Below, piece after piece: positions 23,095 through 33,934 of a DNA stretch of 64,000 nucleotides. A model generated the notes under the pieces. That model saw nothing but the letters and a program-made list of their open reading frames with translations. It did no database searches and was not told where the DNA came from. Position numbers and translations under genes: made by a program. Position 1 is the first letter of the stretch; every line of letters starts with the position of its first letter. The stretch is taken from the NCBI GenBank assembly GCA_003290165.1, contig QNQO01000653.1:310001-374000 (forward strand), given 5' to 3'. Source of the DNA: Berberis thunbergii. Its lineage: Eukaryota > Streptophyta > Magnoliopsida > Ranunculales > Berberidaceae.

Positions 23095-24986
23095 ATGGTG
23101 ACCACTAGGTCACACAACAACGATGAACAAGGGGACACGTCAAATGCTCCATTTGGCACAGCACCGTCACTTTCAGCTGTTCCAGTCGTACATGGGCTGC
23201 AGACTCATGCCTTCGCGCTGACGACAACAACGACGGACCCCCAAATCGATAGGAGGCTGCGTGGCTAACGCTGAGCTTGCTGCTAAGACAGAGAGGCTCC
23301 ACGCTGGGAACCCCCTGCGCAGAGGGGCGTACGAACCGAACTTACTATACAACCTCAATGTCCGGCTATTTGTGGACAAGATCATAAATGAGGCCCTTCC
23401 AAGAAAATTCACTCCCCCGAAGCTCGACTTTTACGACGGAACCACTGATCCTTTCGACCACCCACGCCATTACCAGCAAGTAATGGCCCTTAAAGAACAA
23501 TCCGAGTCTGTCATGTACATAACCTTTCCCACTAGTCTGAAAAGCTCAGCACTGACGTGGTTCCATAGCCTTCCGTCGAAGTCGATCGACTCCTTCAAGA
23601 CACTGGCAAATGAGTTCCTGACACGTTTCGTAGGGAGCCATCATTTCCGAAAAGGCCCACACTACATACTCTTTCTAAAATAGAGGTCCCACGAGATTCT
23701 TAGATAGTATGTCACGCACTTCAACAATGAACTGACTCTCACTGATGGATGCAACGATGACACAACCGTAACAACCTTCACAACGAGCCTTAAGGAAAGA
23801 AAGCTCTACGAGGATCTCACTTTGGAGCCTCCTTTTAACATGACAGAGCGCTCAGAGGCATATTACCTTGGATAAGCTGAATCGTGAAGAGGGAAATCGA
23901 AGGCGAGAATAAGCCCTCCACTTCTAAGGACAAGAAGGAGGGGAAGAGACGTAAGGATGAAGAACGAAGTAAGAGGAAACGCAATGACAACATGTAAGAC
24001 CCTAGTCGGTTTAGGCCAAAGAAAGCATCCGACTACGTCAGATCCAAAACTGTGACACCCCTCAATTCCCGCCTATCAGATGTGATAAACTCCATGAATA
24101 ACTGGGAGGATCTGAAGTGGCTTCCAAAGCAGCGCAGGGACCCCGCCAAGCGTGACAACGACAAATACTACGTGTATCACAAAGAGGGTGGCCACGATAC
24201 CAATGACTGCAAGAGTCCGAGGTATGATGTCGAGTACTAGATCCGCAGAGGCAAACTGAAAGAATTCTTGAACTTTGAAAAGAGGCCAGAACGAACCGGG
24301 GACAAGGGGGAGTTAGTTAAAGAGATAGAGAAGGACACCTCAGGGATAATCTATGTCCTACATGGGGTCGGACCAAATGAATACCAATCGTACAAGTCTC
24401 GCAAGCGGACCTTACTGGAGATGCGGACACAACCTGCGGATGAGGACAAACGCATCTGCCACTCAAGGATTTAGAGCCCCATTCCCACTTTGACCTTTAT
24501 GGACAAAAACCTCAAAGGAGTCCGATCACCACATAACGATGCCCTAGTCATCTCGGTCTCCATAGCAAGGTGGGAGGTAAAGAAAGCTCTGATGGATACA
24601 GGTAGCTCGCTCAACGTCTTGTTATACAATGCGTTCCGCAGTATGGACCTTAAGGAGGAAAACTTGACGTCCTCAGAATAACCGCTGAATGGATTCAGCA
24701 GAGAGAAGTGCTTCCTGATCGAGAATATAAGGTTGGCAACAGTGGTAGGAGAGCTACATCTAAAAAAGGTCTTGTTTATGGACTTCATGGTCGTAGACGC
24801 ATCGTTAATTTACAACCTTATCTTGGGAAGACCATGGCTCATCAGATGGAGGTAGTAGTCTCCACCCTTCACCAGTGTGTTAAGTACACTGTTAACCACT
24901 CAGAAGGGACAATACACGGAGACCAACCTATGGCACGAGGTTGCCATTATGCCACACCGAAACCAATAGAATGTTCCCATATCTAG
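23095..24986 (+). pseudogene. gag-protease of element E, disabled
   Basis: Start ATG at 23095 (MVTTRSHNN); after one frame change the longest open part is 23261-23683. It holds capsid motifs FVDKIINEALPRKF, LDFYDGTTDPFDH, TFPTSLKSSALTWFHSLP and FLTRFVG, as in the retrotransposon gag family. A stop at 23684 and another frame change follow. From 24052 a single frame carries the zinc-knuckle region YYVYHKEGGHDTNDC, where the expected first Cys is Tyr, then an intact protease active site LMDTGSSLNVL near 24590 and ILGRPWL near 24830. In that frame TAG stops lie at about 24238 and 24472 and a TAA at about 24679. The protein order gag-knuckle-protease is normal; polymerase is absent. Confidence 0.85.
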
Positions 24987-26876
24987 CTACATACTGCGGG
25001 GCAGCCTGAACCAGTGTCGGGCTAAGCAACAACGGAAGCATCACCTTCAAACAATGCGGGAGCTGCTCTTTCGCCCAGCGAAATGGAGAGGCCAAGGCAA
25101 TCAAGAATACATCCCCCCGACGTGCAGAGATTGACCCCTCTACAAGGTTTAATCTTCAGTAACCTCTGAAGCGCCTCAACAAGTCTGCTGAACGATCCAC
25201 AAGGGCAACCTGAATTAACTTCAAGGCTGCGATCAAGTCCTCCCGCTCAACAGTTAGTTCTCTTTCAGTTGTTTATTTCCCTTTCCATGGTCAATGTAAA
25301 GTTTTAGTTTTTAAAGACTTACGTGATTTGCAATCATTTAAGAAATAAAGGAAGAATTACAAAAACGAACTCTATTGATTATTGGAAAGATGTAACAACA
25401 AACACCCTGAGGCGGATACAAAAGACTACATGCTACAAGCATCTGAGTACAACGCGACATGAAGTAAAAGACTCGTTTAGACAATTCTACTACGAGGGGT
25501 ATCCAAAGAAAGCCATGCAGACCATCAGATGCGAGCAATCTGCAACCGACAACAAAGATATGCGAACGGACTTCGCTCGATCCCTTCCCAAGGTAAAGCC
25601 AAGGTGTCAGAGGGGATTGAAAGGATTGAGCGGTCAAATTTCCATGTCGAATCACCCCAAGAAAGTGCCCGTACAATAGCATTGTAGACCTTACAACGGA
25701 CTGCTGATTTCCTCAAGAGACATCCCACCCCTTACAGACTTCCTCAAATGGTTGTTGGCGTCTAGGGGGGATGAAAGAAGGTAGATGAGAATTGCACAAG
25801 CTTCAAAATAGACGAGGTCTCACAGTGCTGCCAAGCAATGCCACTTTTCTCATGAACGACGCGAGGAGTGACTAAGAGATATCACACCTGGAAGCATCAC
25901 ACATCAACTAACACTTCAATCAGCCATCGGTTAGCAGTGAGATCCATGCTCGCATGGACACAAGCGACACGAAGTAACACCAAGGCATATCCCTTGGTAA
26001 AAAAACATGTGCTACTTCTCCACAATATGATAAGAAATTACGAGATCTCAGCAGATCAACTACATGCCCACCCAGAATAGGTGACCACACATAACAACGA
26101 TTATGATCGTGCATGATCAATACAAATGTCAGAACATTCGGAGACTTCATTGTTGGAGACCTCCCTTCAGCCTTTGAAAAATCCAAAGCATTTTCTTCGA
26201 GTAAGAATATTACAAGAGATGAGCTTTGTGAAAGATAGTGCCTACAACGATTAGATAACACTATTATATAGGCGTGATGGTTCACTAAATGGGCGCTTTA
26301 GCATTAATTGCCAAGCATTGAATACTGTATGGAAAATGAGAAGATGACAGTTCCCAAGGAAAGTGCGCAGACCACTTTCACTCAATTAATGGCACTGCAC
26401 GCAGAGGGATTAACCGATACTCAACAGTCACGCAACCTATGCCGTACACGTGTTACCGCGTGATCTACACCATACATATGACGCAATTTCGTCACACGCT
26501 TGGCACGAGTACTAGATATCCTAGTCAACTCTGACATACAGATCGCTGTTTGTTTTAAGGTAAAATTGTCCGCACAGTGTGTGACACTAGCGGACATGGG
26601 TTCTCATGCCCTCAAACGAGTGAAACTCCTCTCCAACCAGGCAAGATTAGTCAGCCTAAGCTGATGATGACGGATTTTGGTATCACTCAACACCTAGTCC
26701 GATTAGCACGAATCTCGATGGTTTAGGAAGTAGGAGTCCAATCAGAGCTATCACGCCTGGCGACGACGACTTGCCAGGGATCATTGCCCCCTTCATGGTC
26801 AATGATCGCTGAACCTAATTAGGTAAGCCTAGTTGGTGACAATTGACAATGAAAGTTTCTGATAAAAGCCCAGGTC
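24987..26876 (+). other. Non-coding spacer of element E
   Basis: No supported gene. Short open frames at 25323-25728 occur on both strands and lack recognisable motifs. The left breakpoint of the large duplication lies at 25956. The minus-strand frame at 25920-26285 matches 6373-7017 only because both lie in duplicated DNA. Confidence 0.55.
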
Positions 26877-27570
26877 TGTAGTCCCCACTGCGCAGGTGTA
26901 GATGGTTTGGAAGGTGGGAGCCTTGTTAGTCCCAAATTGATTCCAACGGTTCGCCACGGTAGCACTGCTTTTTAGCGTGACTGTCGAATCACCAACCCTG
27001 GACTTGTAGCCCCCACTGAGCGGGTATAGATAGTTTAGAAGATGGGAGCCTAGTCAGTCCCGAACTGACTCCGATGGCTCACCATGGGACCATTGCTTTC
27101 AGCGTGGCTGTCGAATCATCAACCCTGGACTTGTAGCCCCCATTGTGCGGGTGTAGATAATCTAGAAGTTGGGAGCCTAGTAAGCCACAAACTGATTCTG
27201 ATGGCTTGCCACGGGACCACTGTTTTTCAGTGTGGCCGCCGAAAACTTCTAAATTTGTAGCTTGATGCACACAGGTGTAGATGATTTAAAAAGTGGGAGT
27301 CCAGTCAGTCCCAAACTGATCTCGACGATTTGCTATGGGACCACTGCTTTTCAGCCTGGTCGCCAAACCCTTTTTACTAGAGCATGTAGCCTCCATCGCG
27401 CGGGGCGGGTGTAGATGGTTCGAAAGGTGGGAGACTAGTTAGTCCTTAACTGATGTCGATGACTCGCCACGGGGATGCTCTTTAGCATAGTCGCCAAACC
27501 TTCACTCCCCTAATCTGTAGCCCCCATTGCTCGGGCATAGATGGTTCAGAAGGTAGGAGACCCAAGCAAC
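26877..27570 (+). repeat. Tandem array in 3' UTR of element E, 127-bp unit
   Basis: Units start at 26877, 27005, 27132, 27256, 27385 and 27516 (spacing 124-131 bp). Each has TGTAGCCCCCA, then GTGTAGATGGTT, GGTGGGAGCCTAGTTAGTCC and CGCCACGGGACCACTG blocks. Position between the coding region and 3' LTR matches the hypervariable region of Tat-lineage elements. Confidence 0.88.
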
Positions 27571-28150
27571 TCACCACGCGACCACCGGTCTCGTTCGAAA
27601 CAATGGTCGCAAACATGAATCTAGCTGAATCAGCGTCTTCATGCTCAAACGGAGTGACATTCTAATATTAGCAAAGGCCACTCATGCCGATACAAGGATC
27701 GTACGGCCAGTGCCCCAGATAAAAGCTACTTAGGACGCCAACCCGAGCTCACGAAGCCTGACTCGTCACGAACGCTCTGACACATACGTTCGGCCATCAC
27801 AACTCGCCCATAGTAGTAGCCACAACCAACCAATCATACAAGTAGGGCAAGCCTCAAACAACTTACCTTGGGGACTAGACACAACTCAGGCTACTCAACC
27901 TTAAACTAAACTATCTGCAACATGCCCACTATCAGACATGACTACACAGCGATGACCCTGCGTCATTCACAGCGCAAAATGGTCAAGAGCTCTATTGCAG
28001 ACAAACCAGTCAACGTCCTATTGATTCAACCAGCCTATGCCAAAGCAAGACAACAAGGCGAAATGAAAAACATGCAATGGAGACAACAAACACGAAAAGG
28101 ATAAAATTGTTTTCATTAACGGTCAACAAAATGGGTACAAGAATACGCGT

Positions 28151-30009
28151 TCACTCCTCATCGGGAGGCGGTAGAGAAACAGTAGAGCTAAGCTTAATGG
28201 AAGAAGGAGCAGGAGCTGAGTCCACACACACCATGACTTGGGCATCAGAGCCCGAACTGTCCTCGTCTGATGAAGCAAAGGCAACAGGCAAGTTTACGTA
28301 CGACATCTTTTTGTAACTACTGAGATCCCACTCCGGGTGTTTTTTCTTCATTAGTGCCAGCAAATCCAGCCTGCCCTGTTATTGCGAAAGCTCTTCCCCC
28401 CGCGTCATCGAATCAACAAGTTCACGCTCCAACATCTCCAACTTTCCTGTCAGCACGTCAACCTGGGATTGCTCTATGGCCAGACTATTCTTCGCAACAC
28501 TAAGTCCATGCCATGCCAAGTCAAGTTGGTCATCGACCTTCCTTGCCTCTCGAGCATTGAACTCCACATCATATTCCAGTCAGCTTCCTTCAAAACACTC
28601 TATTCAGCAAGAAACCGCAGTTCAGAACATGGCTTAGTTGCAACTTCTTGTGCTACCTCTGCATCTCGGCGGGTCCGGCTCAACTCCTGCTCGAGTTCAT
28701 CTCTCTTGGACACTACCCCTGCCAGACCACACTCAAGGACATCCAGAAGAACCCCTTGAGTCTCAGTGACCACGGTTGACTGATCCAGCCTCTTCTCCTC
28801 AGCCTGCTTCTGTAGCCGATCAATTTCATAAAGAGCATTAGAATACAACGCCTGCATGTGCAAGAAGACACACTCCAAGGTGTATACCCTCTCACGAGGC
28901 ACCTCAACTTTTATCCCAGCAATGACAACCTGGCTCAAGTGAGACATACCCAACATAAAGTACTTTAAACCCTTGTCCATACACTCTTCTAGCGTATCCT
29001 CCTCGGGCTTCGGAGCACAATCCATCAGCCAACTATGACGCCTACTCATATGCTTCCTCGAAGCATACTCCATGTCAACCTCTTGGTGCCAGACTCGAGA
29101 GCTCATCCTTATCAAGTCTTGAGCAAACAAGCTTATCCATGCATTAGGATGAAGCTTTCCCAGATTAGGAATTACGTCGAGACCACCCTTCGTAGTTGCC
29201 ATTGTTCTTAGGCTCTAATCTGCGACTTTTCCTTTGTCGACAGCAGCCGACCCTTTATTGCGAGACGACTCGATGAGATCCAGAGGGAGAGGAGAAAACG
29301 AATTATCCAGAGGACCCTCCAACACTTCTAGCTATGGCCTGGAACGAGACGGTGAGCAACGCGGACTACATGAAACTTGACCTGTGCCACAACCACTTTC
29401 AGACTGCACGCCAGCGGGACGATCAAATTCTACAACCTCAGGTGAATCCTCACAAGTGACTTTTATCGGAACAGTCCCATGCAAATCATCACAGGTAGAA
29501 GCCACCATTGCAACCTGCACCAGACGTTCATTCAAAGCTTCGACTTGTGCGTCGCTAAGGTTCGACCTGTCTACAACTCCTGCGAACTGTAGGTAGTCTT
29601 TCTCCAAGCCGGACACATCAATTTCTGCCCCTATAGGCTTATCAGACTCGCGTTCTTCTCTCACTAGAGTGGGTCATGCTGAAGGCAACCCAGTTCTAAC
29701 ACGGGACCTCTTCCTTACAAAAGAGGTAGGCGTTCTAAACGACTCTTCCACATCAGACATAACTGGAGTTTTGGCCCCATCAACCTTCTTCTTCCTTAAA
29801 AGGGCCATATCTTCCAACTTAATTCGCGATACTCGGTACAGAGTAGGGGCAATGTGCCAGTTGTCCCATAGCCCACTATGGATGAAGTTGAAAACTCTTA
29901 TGAATCGACCACGTTCCTTTTTGGCAAGCCGCATAATGTCTCCATGGTTTTTTGTTCCTCTAAGGTAAGAGGAGTAGTGAAAAACCTTCCTGCGAAGAAA
30001 CACAAGCAA
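28151..30009 (-). pseudogene. Antisense open reading frame (coiled-coil protein) of element E
   Basis: Opposite to gag, one minus-strand frame is open from 30009 to 28600 apart from stops near 29675, 29333 and 29215. A second frame continues at 28567-28379 and 28363-28151. The N-terminal part has FNFIHSGLWDNWHIAPTLYR and a basic KLEDMALLRKKKV. The middle 200 codons (29202-28600) have LHPNAWISLFAQDLIRMSSR and then a long heptad-like stretch (EIDRLQKQAEEKR, KRDELEQELSRTRRDAE). The C-terminal part is acidic (FASSDEDSSGSDA). Antisense extra frames before the 3' LTR are known in plant Tat-lineage Gypsy elements (Grande, Retand). This layout also resembles proteins annotated as putative gypsy-type transposon domain proteins. 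Function is unknown; a spliced transcript is possible because TTCTTCGCAG precedes GAAGG near 29993. Confidence 0.65.
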
Positions 30010-30106
30010 TGATTAGCCAGCTCGCAATCCAACAATAATCATCATCATGAGCGACGTATATTCTCAAGAGATGACTTAGCGAACCAATGTGACGACCCAC
30101 TATCTC

Positions 30107-30118
30107 GGGGGGAGTAGC
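30107..30118 (+). promoter_or_regulatory. Polypurine tract of element E
   Basis: CGGGGGGAGTAGC lies directly before the 3' LTR. Polypurine tracts prime plus-strand DNA synthesis in LTR elements. The same tract precedes the LTR at 10850. Confidence 0.75.
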
Positions 30119-30817
30119 TGATGATACATAAAAATGGTCACGCCTCAAAGCCATACACGTGTCATGATGATCTCGAGGAATTAAGGGCCCCAACATCAGC
30201 CCGAAACTGATTCGGCCCAAGCAGTTATAAGCCGGCCCAAACGGTTATAAGACCGACCAATTCGGCCAGCCTGACAGGCCCAAATTCTTACACCATGCTA
30301 AGCCCACACGTCTCATAACTATCCTCAATACCCATAAGTCCTACTAAGGCAAGTATCTTGAGGACCAGCTTCGGACGGGCAACTACAACAACTTTCTACT
30401 TCCAACAAGGAAGCAAATACCAGAGTACATTCCACACAGGGAAACTCCCTTCCATGGATTGCTCTTGAATTGGAACTATTTCCTGCGTATCTAGGAGCAC
30501 AGGGCTAACAAATAACTTTCCTCTTACAACACGACTCCTAATTAGGGAAGGATTTCCACTAAAATCTCCTTCCTAAACTACGCCTTCGATGGCCTGGTAG
30601 AACCAGGAATCCTTATACTATAAATAAGACACGAGGTTGGTAAGCTAAGGTACGCTACAAATTCCCAATTTATAACATTACGCCTTCTTCAAATCCTTGT
30701 CTGAATTTAGCGTCGGAGTGCCATCGGCCACCACAACGGTGGTCCGTGACTCACGTGCATTATTTGTGCAGGTCAGCAGGACTAGGTCAAAGTAGGAAGC
30801 AAAAAATGGCTGCATCA
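30119..30817 (+). repeat. 3' LTR of element E
   Basis: A 699-bp LTR, TGATGATACATAAA...GGCTGCATCA, followed by the TSD GGAGT. It is far closer to the copy at 10850-11548 than to its own partner LTR at 22343-23020. Confidence 0.92.
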
Positions 30818-30822
30818 GGAGT

Positions 30823-32582
30823 GTTGTCAACTATTAGGGATTCTATACATATATTTCTAAACATGAAAAAGGAAAATGATAAATGCCACAAATTACCTTG
30901 GAAATGCTATTAGAAAGTGCACTCTTACTTGGCTTGTAGGTAAAGATTAGCGCACATTTTTCAAATTTTGAAAAAGAAATAAATTCCACAAATCACCTTG
31001 GAAAGTGCTATGAGGAATTGAACTGTTCACTCGACTTGTAGGAAAACCTAGGTGCTTTAATTCCGGTAAGCTCCAAGCGCCTTAGCGCTCGCACCTTGCC
31101 TTGCCTAAAGTTAGTCAGAAGGTAGATTCTTGATCTCATGGGTTTGACTATCTAAACACGTCTTACCATGGGGTTGTTATACGGTAAATTCACCTTATTA
31201 GTTTCAAAGATTAATTAAATGCTAAATTATTCTAATGCACAATTTTCAAAGTGGGGATGTAGTTCAGATGACAGAGCGCCGTACATAACTTTGATGGAGC
31301 GCGGGCCTCACAAACCTTTTTGTGCGTCCTCTTAGTTGCATGACACATGGAATTCCACTATCATGAAAATGCATCTCTTTGCTTGAAAAGAAAAAGTCAT
31401 TAATGTTTGACTACTGCTAAATGACACCATCTCTTTTTCTGATGGACACCACCACCTTTTTTTGGGTTTTTTTTTTCTACTAAAGGACACTACCATTATA
31501 TAAAGAAAAAAACCCCAACCCCTCTTCTCCATCAATCCCACCGCCGCCCCCTCTCCTCCTCCCCACATCGTCCTCCCATCTTCTTCCCACCTTATCGTTC
31601 TTCTCATCCTCCCCTCCTACTTTCAGCTTCTTTTTCATATTTTTTTCCCTTTTTCTCCATGTGGTGTGGTGGTAATGGTGGTGGCTAGGTGGTGGTGAAG
31701 GGGAGGAGAAGGGGTGGCGGTGGCCTCCTTCTCCCCCTTATTTTTTTGGTGTTTTTCCTTCTCCCTGTGGCGTGGTGGTGGTGGCTAGGTGGTGGTAAAG
31801 GGGAGGAAGAGGGGATTGCGGTGGCCTCCTCCTCCTTTTTTCTCCCTATTGCGTGGTGGTGGCGAGGTGGCGATGAAGGGGAGGAGGGGTAGTGGTGGCC
31901 TCCTCATCGTTTTTTTCCTTCTTCACCCTCGCAGTGGTTCCTGCAAGTGGGGGTTTTCCACTCGTAGGAACCGCCAAGAGGGCAAAAAAAATTGTCCCTC
32001 GCGGCGGTTCTTATGAATGGGGAGCCCAAACTCGCCCAAAACAGCCTAGCACTCACTCATTCTAAACATAAAAACATGTCCCATTTCAGTTTCAGACTCT
32101 GTCATTGATTTTCGACCAACTTTGTTGCTTGATTGAGACTGATTCTCAAGCTCATAAAAATACAAAAAACATAGTACTCTGATAATGAAAAAAATTTGAA
32201 TCACTTGAAAATGTTTTGAAATGAACAAGTTATGGTCATTTTACTAAAGTCACTCAAATTTGTCCAGTAAAGAAAACATGGTTTTGTCCATGACTTTTGA
32301 CCAACTTTGACACTAGATTGAGATCCAATTCTCAAGCATATCAAAACATTAAAAATGCAGTACTCTAAGTTATCTAAGAACACAATTTGAATCACCTGAA
32401 AACATTTTGAAGTGAGCAAGTTATGGTCATTTTACTACAATCACGCAAAATTGTCCAGCAACTACCAAGTTTAAACTCGCCAATGTATTCATCATCAAGT
32501 TGCATGTGAGAGGTACCATACCCCCATCTCCAATCATAGTTATTGTGTTTCTTTCTCACTTACGTGTGAGAGTTGTTAAATC
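30823..32582 (+). other. Single-locus flank right of element E
   Basis: No gene. It holds the tRNA-Ala-like fragment at 31253-31279, the GGTGG minisatellite at about 31660-31900, the inverted 18-bp motifs at about 31935-32025 and the two-unit repeat at about 32097-32460, as described for copy 1. Confidence 0.8.
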
Positions 32583-32800
32583 CCTTTAATTTTTTTTTTT
32601 TCTTTTACACTTATGTGAGAGCTGTGCAATCCTACTTAATTTTTTTGTTGTTGGATTATGATTTTTTTTTAATATTTTTCACATGAGAGTTGTTTAAATT
32701 TTTTACTCTATTTTATTTTATATGTTCATTGTGCAACCATAACTTTGTTGCAAACTTACGTGAGAGGTGTGCAATCATAACTTTGAAATTTTTTTGTTGG
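32490..32800 (+). repeat. Diverged tandem repeats with GTGAGAG core
   Basis: A core of the type ACTTACGTGAGAGNTGTNNAATC recurs near 32500, 32560, 32605, 32680 and 32755, separated by T-rich spacers of variable length. The duplication breakpoint at 32582 lies inside this array. Units are strongly diverged. Confidence 0.5.
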
Positions 32801-33023
32801 ACATTATCAATTATGAGACCACATGTTAGAAACTCATTTAATTTCCAGTCTTTTGAAAGGCAAAACTCATGCTGTAGAGAATCTCACAAGTTCTGCAAAG
32901 AAGAATGTCACAATATTATCATGCATAAATGCTGTGGAAATCTCGTATAAATAATAGGAAGGTTTAGTGATGCTTGGAATGGAGTTATAGAGGTTTCAAT
33001 AACGTTGGTAATCTTGAATGTAA

Positions 33024-33081
33024 GAATTGGATGAAACTAAAAACGCTTTTTTGTGAAAGAGTTCTTAGTTTCCTCCAATAT
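33024..33081. repeat. Hairpin unit GAATTGGATGAAACTAA, copy 1
   Basis: Left arm ATTGGATGAAACTAA (33026-33040) pairs with right arm TTAGTTTCCTCCAAT (33065-33079), one mismatch. The same unit recurs next to it and at 48.4 and 48.6 kb. Confidence 0.65.
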
Positions 33082-33138
33082 TTTACCTTGATTACAGTGA
33101 CTCATTCAGGTTTGTGGCTGAGAATGGGGTTTGATGGT

Positions 33139-33210
33139 GAGAATTGGATGAAACCAAACCATTTTGGTGTTTATAATATGGTTAAAAGGGTTTGGTTTTC
33201 TCCAATCTCT
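33139..33210. repeat. Hairpin unit, copy 2
   Basis: GAGAATTGGATGAAACC (from 33139) pairs with GGTTTTCTCCAATCTC (to 33209) around a ~28-bp loop. A shorter relative (GAGAATCAGATGAAATTG) follows at 33283. The unit lies at the start of serpin unit 1. Confidence 0.65.
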
Positions 33211-33934
33211 TATTATCAAATTACCAAATTATATGTTTGCTCGTAGAATAAATGGCCGGTTCATACATATGGGCCTGAAAGTGAGAATCAGATGAAATTG
33301 AACCCTTTCTCCAATGTCTCACTCGCATCAAGCATCTGATGATATATTCATAAGAAGTCAACAGAGAATTATAATTTGAGTTGGACAGAATTTTGAAAAT
33401 TTTAATTAGAATATTGAAGTTAAAATATTTCTTTTCATCAATACAAACAAAATATGAAAATAAATCAAAACATGTGTGTTTGGTTTTCACCTTTTCCATA
33501 GAAAGTAAAAAACATTTCAGTGAAAATGGGTTATTTGTCTGGCGGTTTTGTCCATGGACAGGCTTATAGGCAACCCTCACACAAGCAGTCTTGGAAATAT
33601 GGGATTGATCTTCAAACTGTTGATGGATAGCATCTTTGCAGTTTATTAGTGTAGCTATAATCTCGAATACACGAAGTATTTTGTTAGTGTTTTGGGTTCC
33701 AGGGAAGAAGAGATAACAACACAAACTAGATGAACTGGGTTTGTAGGAGATACTAATAGGGAGTTGTTGGGTACTCTACTCCCAAGAGGCATGGAGACGG
33801 GAATTTATTTATTTATTTATCTTTATTTAATTTAATCCCAATTTTAAGACCTTGGAGCTCAAGTGAAAATGGGGGTTAATGTATTGTCTATATACTGTGC
33901 AATGGTGGATATTGATCAGCCAGGATATCACCAT
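33211..33934. other. Upstream part of serpin unit 1, no gene
   Basis: The TTGCTCGTAGAATA sequence near 33237 matches 42467 and marks the start of homology between serpin units 1 and 2. The 167-codon minus-strand frame at 33221-33724 has no recognised domain, is AT-rich and is not conserved in unit 2, so I do not call it a gene. Confidence 0.5.

Larger units (their letters stand above)
22343..30817 (+). mobile_element. Structurally complete non-autonomous Gypsy-type element E, TSD GGAGT
   Basis: An 8475-bp element with two LTRs, TG...CA ends and a perfect 5-bp TSD GGAGT (22338-22342 and 30818-30822). Order: 5' LTR, GTTTGGCGTCGTCC leader, gag-protease (23095-24986), non-coding spacer, 127-bp tandem array, antisense open frame (28151-30009), polypurine tract, 3' LTR. 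It lacks reverse transcriptase, RNase H and integrase. It therefore fits the published class of terminal-repeat retrotransposons that carry only gag, and must have been copied by enzymes of another element. The LTR pair is visibly diverged, so insertion is not recent. Confidence 0.9.
25956..32582 (+). repeat. Segmental duplication, copy 2 (probable source)
   Basis: This is the segment of E plus its right flank that recurs at 6688-13327. It is the likely source because here it sits in its natural place, continuous with the 5' half of E and with E's TSD pair intact. The right edge falls after GTTAAATC at 32582, within an array of GTGAGAG-containing repeats. Confidence 0.85.

Noticed and set aside
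26877..27570. CRISPR array
   Set aside because: The repeats are contiguous 127-bp tandem units without short unique spacers, in a plant retrotransposon 3' UTR.
33221..33724. 167-codon minus-strand open frame
   Set aside because: AT-rich composition, no known motif, not conserved in serpin unit 2, and it overlaps the hairpin-repeat region.
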